Positions 1 to 7,237 of a stretch of 32,225 bases of DNA are shown one piece after another. The first letter of the stretch is position 1; the number at the start of each line of letters is the position of its first letter. The position numbers and the translations under genes were made by a program. Under the pieces are notes generated by a model. It ran no database searches. It was not told where the DNA came from and was given only the letters and a program-made list of their open reading frames with translations. Origin of the DNA: an uncultured Alphaproteobacteria bacterium (lineage in GTDB: Bacteria > Pseudomonadota > Alphaproteobacteria > Bin95); contig CALAHN010000103.1 of the NCBI GenBank assembly GCA_937891825.1, positions 1 to 32,225 on the forward strand, read 5' to 3'.

Positions 1-255
1 TGCGCCGCTTTGAACGGCTTGCAACGCCCGGAGGCGCGCGGCCTTTTCAGCTTCGCTCAAGGCGCCGGGCTGCGACCCGGAGTCGGACTGCACCGACCGG
101 GTCTTCTTCACCTCGACCGTAACCGTCTTCGACCGGCCGCGCGGGAAGGTCTGGCGCACATTTGCGGCCCCGACCGTCTTCTTCAGCTCAAGCTTGCCTT
201 TCGGCTGCAGCCGCAGTTTGCCGGGCTTGCGCTCCGTCGTATCGTCATCGCTCAT
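1..255 (-). CDS. infB: Translation initiation factor IF-2, N-terminal part (cut by window edge)
   Basis: Only the first 85 codons are inside the window. IF-2 is the GTPase that places initiator tRNA on the 30S subunit and promotes subunit joining. The GTPase domain is not visible; identification rests on the basic N-terminal segment, which carries the LELKKTV and GRSKTVTVEVKK stretches typical of alphaproteobacterial IF-2, and on its position after rimP-nusA-ylxR. The ATG overlaps the ylxR stop codon by four bases (ATGA), so translation is probably coupled. After about residue 55 the sequence becomes Ala/Glu/Gln rich, like the variable linker of this family. Very likely correct despite the truncation. 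Confidence 0.93.
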   Translation of the reverse strand, partial: MSDDDTTERKPGKLRLQPKGKLELKKTVGAANVRQTFPRGRSKTVTVEVKKTRSVQSDSGSQPGALSEAEKAARLRALQAVQSGA

Positions 256-923
256 GAGTTCGAGCCCTCCCCGCCTGGGGTCATCGCCGCGGCGCCGTCG
301 TCTTGTCCACCGTTGAGGCCGCGGCGCCGCGCCGCCTCACGTTCGAGCATCTCAGCAAAGCGTCCACGGGACACCAGCGCGTTCACGACGCGCTCCCGTC
401 CCAGGGCCTGCCCCAGCGTCACCGAATCCAACATATCCATTACCGGCGCGTTCGGCGCCAGCCCCTGCAATTTACGCCGCGAGCCAGGCGCCGCATCCGA
501 TGCGACGACGACCAATCCAATTTTATTGCGCCGCGAGAATTGCTGAGATTGTTCCCAGCCCGCCGCGACCTGAGACGCGCTGCGCGCCAGCCCAAGCAGT
601 TCGCTCAGCCGCCGATCCAGAAGCGCCGTGACTGTATCCGCCAGGTCGGGTTGGGTTTCAACTTCGGCTTTGAACGCAGCCTTGAAGCGGCCGGTCTTGA
701 TCGCCTTCAGTAAAAAGTCGCGGTCAGGCGTCAGCCAGACGCCGCGCCCCGGCAGCCGGTCGGCGACGTCGAAGACGACGCGCCCGTCCGGGTCCACGAC
801 AAAGCGCAGCATCGCCGCACGCGGCCGCTTGACGCGCGAGACAATGCACCGGCGCAAGCCAGTGTCCCGCTGCGGCAAGCTGGGGCGTTCCTCAGCATCG
901 GTCGTGATCGCCGTTTCGGCCAT
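252..923 (-). CDS. ylxR: YlxR-family RNA-binding protein with L7Ae-like C-terminal region
   Basis: A 223-residue protein between nusA and infB. Residues about 15-95 form the YlxR (DUF448) domain, with the RRCIVS start motif and the GRGVWL motif near residue 60. The C-terminal part (about 100-200) resembles the L7Ae-like domain often fused to YlxR in Alphaproteobacteria: it has a hydrophobic strand (KIGLVVVASDAA) and a helix-rich end. Stand-alone YlxR proteins are about 90 residues, so the length supports the fusion. YlxR proteins bind nucleic acid, and the Bacillus homologue RnpM modulates RNase P; the role in Alphaproteobacteria is less clear. It lies 36 bases after nusA, overlaps infB, and is clearly part of the same operon. 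Confidence 0.9.
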   Translation of the reverse strand: MAETAITTDAEERPSLPQRDTGLRRCIVSRVKRPRAAMLRFVVDPDGRVVFDVADRLPGRGVWLTPDRDFLLKAIKTGRFKAAFKAEVETQPDLADTVTALLDRRLSELLGLARSASQVAAGWEQSQQFSRRNKIGLVVVASDAAPGSRRKLQGLAPNAPVMDMLDSVTLGQALGRERVVNALVSRGRFAEMLEREAARRRGLNGGQDDGAAAMTPGGEGSNS

Positions 924-959
924 GCGTATCCGCGTCTTCCTTGTCTGGCGTCAGCCAGC

Positions 960-2579
960 TCACGCTGACGTCGTTTCATTTGCGGCGCCGTCTTCGGCCT
1001 CCGCGTCGTCAAACCATTCCGCTCGAAGCGCCATAATCAGGCCATCCGCCTCTTCCGAGGAGAACGGGCTGCCCTCGATGCCGGCCTTCAGGGCAGCGGC
1101 ATCCAGCTTGGCGATATCGTCGACCGTCGCGACCGCGACATCGGTATTGGTCATGTACCGGAATTCGTCGCTCGCAAGATCCGCGAGATCGTCGAGCGAT
1201 TTCACGCCACATTCGCCAAGACGGACGATCTGGGCAAGCTCCAGACCTTCGATCTGGTCCATGTCTTCCGAAATTTCCAGTTCCGCGCGCCGCGCTTCCA
1301 GGCGCGCTTGCTGCGCCGTCACGTAATCCTCAGCGCGGCGTTTCAGCTCTTCCGCGATATCTTCGTCGAAGCCTTCGATCTCGATCAGCTCGGCGATATC
1401 GACGAACGCCACTTCCTCGACGGTATTGAAACCTTCGCCGACCAGAAGATGGGCGATGACCTCATCCACATCAAGCGCGCCGATAAACGCCTGGGAGCGC
1501 TGACGCGCTTCTTCCTGGCGGCGCTCGGACTCTTCCTGCTCGGTCAGGATGTCGATCGACCAGCCGCTCAACTGGCTGGCAAGACGCACGTTCTGCCCGC
1601 GTCGCCCGATGGCGAGCGAAAGCTGGTCGTCGGGCACCACCACGTCGATCCGGCCAGCTTCCTCGTCGATTACGATTTTGGTGACTTCCGCCGGCGCGAG
1701 CGCGTTGACGACGAAGGTCGCCGGCTCTTCCGACCACGGAATGATATCGATGCGCTCGCCCTGCAATTCCGCGACGACGGCCTGGACGCGGCTGCCGCGC
1801 ATGCCGACGCAGGCGCCGACCGGGTCGATCGACGAATCGTGGCTGATCACGCCGATCTTGGCGCGGCTGCCCGGATCGCGCGCCGCCGCCTTGATCTCGA
1901 TGATGCCGTCGTAGATTTCCGGCACTTCCTGCGTAAACAGCGCTACCAGGAATTCCGGCCGCGCGCGGCTGAGGAAAATCTGCGGCCCGCGGGTTTCCTC
2001 GCGGACGTCGTAGATGATCGCCCGGACCCGGTCATTCCGGCGGAAATGCTCGCGCGGCAGCAGTTCGTCGCGGCGGATGATCGCTTCGGCGCGGCCAAGG
2101 TCGATGATGACATTGCCGAATTCCAGCCGCTTGACCGCGCCGTTGACGACTTCGCCGATACGGCCGGAATATTCGGCGTACTGGCGGCTGCGCTCGGCTT
2201 CGCGGACCCGCTGCACGATGACCTGCTTCGCGGTCTGCGCCGAGACCCGGCCGAAGTCGATCGGCGGCAGGTCGTCGACCAGGACGTCGCCGACGGCGGC
2301 GCCGGCCTTGAAGCGCTGGGCGGCGGTCACGGGGATCTGGGCGTATTCGTCCTCAATGTCGGCGTCGTCGGCGACGACGGCGCGGTAGCGGGCAAGGGTC
2401 ACCTCGCCGGTGCGCCGGTCGACCTTCGCGCGAATGTCATGCTCAAGGCCGTATTTCGTGCGGCCGGCCTTTTGAATGGCCTGCTCCATCGCATCGAACA
2501 CTTCCTCGCGGTCGATTCCTTTCTCCCGCGCCGCCATGTCCGCGACCTGCAGCAATTCTCCGCCAAAAAGATGCGCCAT
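960..2579 (-). CDS. nusA: Transcription termination/antitermination factor NusA
   Basis: A 539-residue NusA, which binds RNA polymerase and nascent RNA to control pausing, termination and antitermination. Domain order: N-terminal polymerase-binding domain (1 to about 125), S1 domain (about 130-200), two KH domains (about 225-345), and two C-terminal helix-hairpin-helix acidic repeats (about 365-520). KH motifs are visible as GACVGMRGSRVQAVV and SLAIGRRGQNVRLAS. The last residues are acidic and Ala rich. The start codon lies 7 bases after the rimP stop, typical of the rimP-nusA-ylxR-infB operon. Length and full domain content match Alphaproteobacteria. No anomaly seen. Confidence 0.97.
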   Translation of the reverse strand: MAHLFGGELLQVADMAAREKGIDREEVFDAMEQAIQKAGRTKYGLEHDIRAKVDRRTGEVTLARYRAVVADDADIEDEYAQIPVTAAQRFKAGAAVGDVLVDDLPPIDFGRVSAQTAKQVIVQRVREAERSRQYAEYSGRIGEVVNGAVKRLEFGNVIIDLGRAEAIIRRDELLPREHFRRNDRVRAIIYDVREETRGPQIFLSRARPEFLVALFTQEVPEIYDGIIEIKAAARDPGSRAKIGVISHDSSIDPVGACVGMRGSRVQAVVAELQGERIDIIPWSEEPATFVVNALAPAEVTKIVIDEEAGRIDVVVPDDQLSLAIGRRGQNVRLASQLSGWSIDILTEQEESERRQEEARQRSQAFIGALDVDEVIAHLLVGEGFNTVEEVAFVDIAELIEIEGFDEDIAEELKRRAEDYVTAQQARLEARRAELEISEDMDQIEGLELAQIVRLGECGVKSLDDLADLASDEFRYMTNTDVAVATVDDIAKLDAAALKAGIEGSPFSSEEADGLIMALRAEWFDDAEAEDGAANETTSA

Positions 2580-2586
2580 CTGGTTT

Positions 2587-3102
2587 CTAGTCCTCGTCGC
2601 CTGCAGTGGTGACGCCCGCCGCTTCCGCGTGGGCCGCCAACAATGCGTCCGTCAACACCAATTTTGCCCGCCGAATCGCCGCAAGCGGCAACTTCCGCTG
2701 GGTTTCGCCTTCACTAAGCAGGACGTCGCCGTCCTCGTCCAAACCGCCAAGCACGCCCTTGTAGCGCCTTTGGCCGTCAACCGCCGCATTCAGATCGATG
2801 CGCGCGTCGAAGCCCGCATACCGCACGAAATCTTCCGGCCGGACCAGCGGCCGGTCGATGCCCGGCGACGACACCTCCAACGTGTAAGCGCCGGTAACCG
2901 GATCCGACACGTCCAGAACCGCCGATAGCGCCCGGCTCAAGTCGGCGCAATGCTCCACCGACATGCCGCTGCCGTCCTTCGGCTCCGCCATGACCTGGAG
3001 CACGGGCCGCACGGTCCCGGTCACCTGGGCGCGCACAAGCCGAAAGCCCATGTCCTCGATTGTCGGTTCTATCGCCGTCCTGATCCTTGAGTCCGACCGC
3101 AT
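2587..3102 (-). CDS. rimP: Ribosome maturation factor RimP
   Basis: RimP (171 residues) helps 30S subunit maturation. The N-terminal domain contains EDMGFRLVRAQV and the conserved SVEHCADLSRALSAVLD segment; the SSPGIDRPL motif, characteristic of the family, is near residues 80-90; the C-terminal SH3-like domain includes YKGVLGGLDEDGDVLL. The frame is open much further upstream, but I chose the ATG at 3102 because AAGGAG lies just 4 bases before it and the protein then begins exactly at the family start (MRSDSRIR). The longer start would run through the leader terminator and promoter. First gene of the rimP-nusA-ylxR-infB operon. Confidence 0.95.
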   Translation of the reverse strand: MRSDSRIRTAIEPTIEDMGFRLVRAQVTGTVRPVLQVMAEPKDGSGMSVEHCADLSRALSAVLDVSDPVTGAYTLEVSSPGIDRPLVRPEDFVRYAGFDARIDLNAAVDGQRRYKGVLGGLDEDGDVLLSEGETQRKLPLAAIRRAKLVLTDALLAAHAEAAGVTTAGDED

Positions 3103-3145
3103 GGCGCTCCTTGTCAGCAGGGCCTCTATCCCGGCGCCCCATAAC

Positions 3146-3172
3146 AAAAACGGCGGGCCCGAGAGCCCACCG
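3146..3172 (-). terminator. Rho-independent terminator in the rimP leader (putative attenuator)
   Basis: On the minus strand an 8-bp stem, CGGTGGGC pairing with GCCCGCCG (one G-U pair), closes a 6-base loop and is followed at once by TTTTT. It lies downstream of a good rimP promoter and 44 bases before the rimP ATG, so it would stop rimP transcripts early. This fits the rimP-leader attenuator described upstream of rimP-nusA-infB in Alphaproteobacteria. The hairpin and T-run are seen; regulation is inferred. Confidence 0.8.
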
Positions 3173-3195
3173 CCATGAAAACGATGACGAATTGC

Positions 3196-3247
3196 ATGTC
3201 GCATTACGACATTCGAGCTATATATATTGAGAGAACCGCGCTGGCAA
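3196..3247 (-). promoter_or_regulatory. rimP operon promoter and first leader hairpin
   Basis: Minus-strand TTGCCA (3242-3247) and TATATA (3219-3224) are separated by 17 bases, a good sigma-70-type spacing. Transcription would start near 3212, at the foot of a 6-bp hairpin (ATGTCG pairing with CGACAT, 3196-3212). The terminator follows 23 bases later. The same AT-rich block (TATATATATT) probably also supplies the -10 region for divergent hrcA, but I found no convincing -35 on that strand. No CIRCE operator is present. Confidence 0.55.
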
Positions 3248-3294
3248 GCGAAAGCGCCCCGCCCGCGCCAGCCCCGCAAATCCGACAGTTGGTC

Positions 3295-4374
3295 ATGACG
3301 TCTGAAAAATCCGCCAGCCTTGCAGAGTTAAACGCCCGATCGCGCGAAATCTTCCGCGCCATCGTCGACGCTTACATGCAGTCCGGGGAGCCGGTCGGCA
3401 GCCGCACGCTGTCCCGCCGGCTGACGCAGCAACTTTCGCCCGCCACCATCCGCAATGTCATGTCGGACCTCCAGGAATTCGGGCTGCTGCACGCCGCCCA
3501 CAATTCCGCCGGCCGGGTCCCGACCGACGCCGGCCTCCGTCTGTTTGTCGACGGCTTGCTGCAGATCGGCGAAATCGGCGCCGAGGAGCGGGTCGAGATC
3601 GAAGGCCATCTGAGCGGCTCCGGCCTCTCGCTTAATCAAGCGCTCGAGCAGGCAAGCTCGACGCTCGCGGGCCTTTCGAGCCATGTCGGTCTGGTCATGG
3701 CGCCTAAAACTGCGGCGACAATCAACCACATGGAGTTCATCGCCCTCGGCGACGGCCGGGCGCTTGGCGTCATGGTCGACGATCGGGGTCAGGTCGAGAA
3801 CCGGATTATTCAACTGCCGCCCGGCCTGCCGGCTACGGCGCTCGCCCAGGCGTCGAACTATCTGCGGACCCGGCTCGCCGGGCGGACCCTGGAGAACGCG
3901 CGCAGCAACATCCAGGTCGAACTTGCCGAGCATCGCGCCCAGCTCGATCAACTGACCCAGAGCGTGGTCGAAAGCGGCCTCGCCGTCTGGACCGACGGCG
4001 CCAACGACCAGGGCGCCTTGATCGTCAAGGGTCAGGCGCATTTGCTTAACAACGTCGCGGCGGTCGCCGACCTCGATCGCATCCGCGACCTTTTCGACGC
4101 GCTCGAGGCCAAGGAAACCATGTTGCGCCTGATGGACGCAGCCGAGGCCGGCGACGGCGTGCGCATCTTCATCGGGGCCGAGAACGCCCTCTTCAATCAT
4201 GCGGGCTGGTCGATCGTGCTGGCGCCCTATGCCGGTCCGGGCGCCAAAGTTCTGGGCGCCATTGGCGTTGTCGGACCGACGCGCTTGAACTATGCCCGTA
4301 TTATCCCGATGGTCGATTACACCGCGCGCGTAATCGGCCGCATGCTGAATAAAAACGCGGAGATTGACCCTTGA
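3295..4374 (+). CDS. hrcA: Heat-inducible transcription repressor HrcA
   Basis: A 359-residue HrcA, the repressor that binds CIRCE operators ahead of chaperone operons and is stabilised by GroEL. The N-terminal winged helix-turn-helix is clear: residues 20-80 contain the GEPVGSRTLSRRL and SPATIRNVMSDLQEFG motifs, then SAGRVPTDAGLR. A GAF-like central and dimerisation region follows, and the C-terminal GPTRLNYARIIPMV motif is present. The frame is open for 40 codons upstream, but that stretch covers the promoter block; the ATG at 3295 gives the usual family length, although its Shine-Dalgarno match is weak. It forms an operon with grpE. No CIRCE site is seen in its own upstream region, so autoregulation is not supported. 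Confidence 0.95.
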   Translation: MTSEKSASLAELNARSREIFRAIVDAYMQSGEPVGSRTLSRRLTQQLSPATIRNVMSDLQEFGLLHAAHNSAGRVPTDAGLRLFVDGLLQIGEIGAEERVEIEGHLSGSGLSLNQALEQASSTLAGLSSHVGLVMAPKTAATINHMEFIALGDGRALGVMVDDRGQVENRIIQLPPGLPATALAQASNYLRTRLAGRTLENARSNIQVELAEHRAQLDQLTQSVVESGLAVWTDGANDQGALIVKGQAHLLNNVAAVADLDRIRDLFDALEAKETMLRLMDAAEAGDGVRIFIGAENALFNHAGWSIVLAPYAGPGAKVLGAIGVVGPTRLNYARIIPMVDYTARVIGRMLNKNAEIDP

Positions 4375-5024
4375 GCGACGCCGAAAAGTCGGCCACCCCG
4401 CCGAATGCCGCGAACGACGCCGGCGACATCCAGGACGCAAACCAGAACATGACGGCCGAATCCGCCGCCGCAGAGGCTGCGGCCGCGCCGGACGCCGAAG
4501 CCGCGGCGGCCGCCCTGGCCGATCGCGTCAATGCGCTGGAAGCCGAGGCGCAGACCCTGCGCGACGACCGTCTCCGCGCCCTCGCCGAGGCCGAGAACGC
4601 CCGCCGACGCGCCCAGAAGGACCGGGACGAAGCGAAACGCTATGGCGCCGCCGCCCTGGCCCGCGATGTGGTCAGCGTCGCCGACAATCTCACCAGGGCG
4701 CTCGCGGCGATGCCCGACAATGGCGACAATCCGGCGCTCAGGACCCTGAGCGACGGCGTCGCCATGGTCGAGCGGGAATTGCTGCAGGCGCTGGAGAAAC
4801 ATGGCGTGACGGCGGTCGGCGAGGTCGGCGCCGCATTCGACCACAACACATGTCAAGCCGTGTTCGAAGTCGAAACGGCAGACATGCCCCCAAGCGCCAT
4901 CGCCCAGGTCATGCAAAAAGGCTACATGCTGCATGACCGCCTGCTGCGCCCGGCCATGGTCGGCGTCGCGAAGCCGCCCGCCGGGGCCGATCCCCGCGGC
5001 GGCAAGGTCGACGAAACCGCCTAA
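4371..5024 (+). CDS. grpE: Nucleotide exchange factor GrpE
   Basis: GrpE (217 residues) is the ADP-release factor of the DnaK chaperone. After an Ala/Glu-rich N-terminal tail (to about residue 45) comes a long coiled coil (LADRVNALEAEAQTLRDDRLRALAEAENARRRAQKD region), then the beta-domain with GVTAVGEVGAAFDHNTCQAVFE and the C-terminal DRLLRPAMVGVAK signature. The start is a TTG whose last two bases and the next A form the hrcA stop codon (TTGA overlap), with GGAG about 10 bases upstream; the first downstream ATG, at 4450, would remove only part of the disordered tail. Translation is probably coupled to hrcA. dnaK does not follow; an exporter gene does. Confidence 0.93.
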   Translation: MSDAEKSATPPNAANDAGDIQDANQNMTAESAAAEAAAAPDAEAAAAALADRVNALEAEAQTLRDDRLRALAEAENARRRAQKDRDEAKRYGAAALARDVVSVADNLTRALAAMPDNGDNPALRTLSDGVAMVERELLQALEKHGVTAVGEVGAAFDHNTCQAVFEVETADMPPSAIAQVMQKGYMLHDRLLRPAMVGVAKPPAGADPRGGKVDETA

Positions 5025-5038
5025 GCTCCGGACCGAAG

Positions 5039-6367
5039 ATGGCGCCGCCGCCGACCGCCGCATCGGCTCGCGGCCGCCTGCTCGAACTCGCATGGCCGAT
5101 CATGCTGTCGAACGTCACCGTGCCGCTGGTCGGCGCGGTGGATGTGTTCGTGATCGGCCACCAACCGGACGCCGCCTTGCTGGCAGGCCTCGGACTTGGC
5201 GCAAGCATCTTCAGCCTGGCGTTCTTCGCCTTCAATTTCCTGCGCATGGGAACGACCGGGCCGACGGCCCAGGCCGCCGGCGCCGGCGACATGGCGGAAG
5301 CCCGCGCCATCCTGATGCGCGCCCTGACGCTGGCGCTCGGCATCGGCCTGCTGCTCGTGGCGGCGCGGCCGCTGATCGCCTATGCCGCCCTGACGTTGAC
5401 GCCGGCCGAACCCGCGGTCGAAGCCGCGGCCGACGCCTATCTGCAAATTCGCCTGATCGCCGCGCCGGCGGCGCTCGCGGAAATCGTCCTGGTCGGCTGG
5501 CTTTGGGGCTTGCAGGATACCCGCGCGGCGTTCGTCCTGCAGGTCGTCACCAACCTCATCAACATCGCGCTCGATCTCTGGTTCGTTCTGGGGCTCGGTT
5601 GGGGCGTCGAAGGCGCGGCTGCGGCCAGCGCCATCGCGCATTACGGCGGCGCGGCGCTCGGCGGCGTCATTGTCTGGCGGAAACTTCACGGCTTCGACCG
5701 AGTCCCGCTGGCGCAGATCCTGAACTGGCCCCGCATCCGGCGGATGGTCGCCGTCAACACGGATATCTTCATCCGCTCGATCTGCGTGGTCGGCGGCTTC
5801 CTGTTGTTCCGCGCCGAGGCGAACCGTTTCGGCGCCGTCGAAGCCGCCGCGATCGAGACGCTCTACCAGTTCGTGATCGTCTCGGCCTATGCGCTCGACG
5901 GGTTCAGCCACGCGGTCGAACCGATGGTCGGCGACGCGATCGGCCGGCGCGCGCCGGCGCGCTTGAAAGCGGCGGCGATCGCGGCGTTTCAGGCAGGCGG
6001 CATCGTTGCGGTGGTGATCTCAGGCCTGTTGATCGTCACGGGGCCGGAACTCATCCGCCTGTTTACCAACATCCCGGAGGTCATCGCCGCCGCCGACCGA
6101 CGCTATCTGTTCGCCGCCATCCTGCCGGCCGTCAGCGTCTGGTGCTATCTGCTTGACGGCATGTTCCTCGGCGCGGCGCTGAACACGATTGTCCGCAACG
6201 CCATGCTGCAGACCATGGTCATCTATCTGACCGCCCTCTACACGCTGCCGGAGCTCTATGGCCTGGACGGCCTCTGGGCGGCGATCGTCATCTTCAATGC
6301 GGCGCGCGCGGTCATGCTGGCGCTGAAATGGAACAGCCTGCTAGGCTCTGCTCAAAGCCCACCTTGA
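5039..6367 (+). CDS. MATE-family multidrug/metabolite efflux protein (DinF-like)
   Basis: A 442-residue inner-membrane protein with about 12 hydrophobic segments in the two-bundle MATE arrangement. The first helix region has LAWPIMLSNVTVPLVGAVDVFVIG, the usual MATE opening, followed by FNFLRMGTTGPTAQAAGAGD, a conserved cytoplasmic-loop type motif; the second half repeats the pattern from about residue 230. These proteins export cationic or amphipathic compounds using Na+ or H+ gradients. The GTTGPTAQA stretch and eukaryote-like TM2-3 loop fit the DinF subgroup. It starts 14 bases after grpE and 13 bases ahead of the enoyl-CoA hydratase gene, so it may be co-transcribed. Substrate unknown. Confidence 0.88.
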   Translation: MAPPPTAASARGRLLELAWPIMLSNVTVPLVGAVDVFVIGHQPDAALLAGLGLGASIFSLAFFAFNFLRMGTTGPTAQAAGAGDMAEARAILMRALTLALGIGLLLVAARPLIAYAALTLTPAEPAVEAAADAYLQIRLIAAPAALAEIVLVGWLWGLQDTRAAFVLQVVTNLINIALDLWFVLGLGWGVEGAAAASAIAHYGGAALGGVIVWRKLHGFDRVPLAQILNWPRIRRMVAVNTDIFIRSICVVGGFLLFRAEANRFGAVEAAAIETLYQFVIVSAYALDGFSHAVEPMVGDAIGRRAPARLKAAAIAAFQAGGIVAVVISGLLIVTGPELIRLFTNIPEVIAAADRRYLFAAILPAVSVWCYLLDGMFLGAALNTIVRNAMLQTMVIYLTALYTLPELYGLDGLWAAIVIFNAARAVMLALKWNSLLGSAQSPP

Positions 6368-6380
6368 GGAGACGCTGGCC

Positions 6381-7163
6381 ATGGCCGAATACCAATATCT
6401 GACCGTCACCCGCGAAGGCCCGATTACGATCGTCACGATCAACCGGCCGGAAGTCTATAACGCGCTGCATCCGCCGGCGCATTGGGAATTCGACCGGGTC
6501 TTCAACGCCTTCCGCGACGACCCGGACCAATGGATCGCGATCATCACCGGCGCCGGCGACAAGGCGTTCTCTGCCGGCAACGACCTGAAATATCAGGCCG
6601 AAGGCAAGGGTCCGCGCGACCGGCCGGCGACAGGATTCGCCGGACTGACCTTCCGCTACGATCTCGACAAACCCGTCATCGCGGCCGTCAACGGCTTCGC
6701 CATGGGCGGCGGCTTCGAGATCGCGCTCGCCTGCGACATCATCGTGGCGTCCGAGAACGCGATCTTCGCCCTGCCGGAGCCCCGTGTCGGCCTGGCGGCG
6801 CTGGCGGGCGGCGTCCACCGCCTGCCTCGGGCAATTCCACTGAAGCGGGCCATGGGCATGATGTTGACCGGCGGCCGGGTTTCCGCCGCGGAAGGCGAGA
6901 AACTGGGCTTCGTCAACGAAACCACCCCCGTCGGCGGCGCGCTTGACGGCGCCAAGCGCTGGGCGGCCAAGATCATGGAATGCAGCCCGATGTCGATCCG
7001 GGCGACGAAGCAGGCGTCGATGCGCGGCCTCAGCATGCCGACCTTGCAGGATGCGATCGAGACTTCATACCCGGCGGTGCGCGCGCTCGCGGCGAGCGAG
7101 GATTATATCGAAGGCCCCAAGGCGTTCGCCGAGAAACGGGCGCCGAACTGGAAAGGCCGCTGA
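6381..7163 (+). CDS. Enoyl-CoA hydratase/isomerase family (crotonase) protein
   Basis: A 260-residue crotonase. It has the oxyanion-hole segment AFSAGNDLK (residues 62-70) and the NGFAMGGGFEIALACD block (104-119). Both acidic residues used by true hydratases are present: Glu113 in GGGFEIA and Glu133 in PEPRVGL. That favours hydration of a 2-enoyl-CoA over isomerase or ligase activity, although the substrate (fatty acid, carnitinyl-CoA or aromatic breakdown) is not determined. A GAGGAG Shine-Dalgarno lies about 11 bases before the ATG. It ends the plus-strand run and faces the signalling operon tail to tail, with a 74-base gap that shows no clear T-tailed terminator. Confidence 0.92.
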   Translation: MAEYQYLTVTREGPITIVTINRPEVYNALHPPAHWEFDRVFNAFRDDPDQWIAIITGAGDKAFSAGNDLKYQAEGKGPRDRPATGFAGLTFRYDLDKPVIAAVNGFAMGGGFEIALACDIIVASENAIFALPEPRVGLAALAGGVHRLPRAIPLKRAMGMMLTGGRVSAAEGEKLGFVNETTPVGGALDGAKRWAAKIMECSPMSIRATKQASMRGLSMPTLQDAIETSYPAVRALAASEDYIEGPKAFAEKRAPNWKGR

Positions 7164-7237
7164 AACTGCACGCGCTTGCGTAGCCTGCCTTCGCCCAGCG
7201 CATGGCGCGCGGCGGCTTTCAGCCGGACCATCAGGGG

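Noticed and set aside
3103-3279. Longer start for rimP
   Set aside because: It would translate through the leader terminator and promoter; the ATG at 3102 has a strong ribosome site.
3175-3294. Longer start for hrcA
   Set aside because: The extra 40 codons cover the AT-rich promoter block and do not resemble HrcA; the protein from 3295 has normal length.
3175-3294. CIRCE operator in front of hrcA
   Set aside because: No TTAGCACTC-type inverted repeat is present; the one hairpin here (ATGTCG/CGACAT) is short and belongs to the rimP leader.
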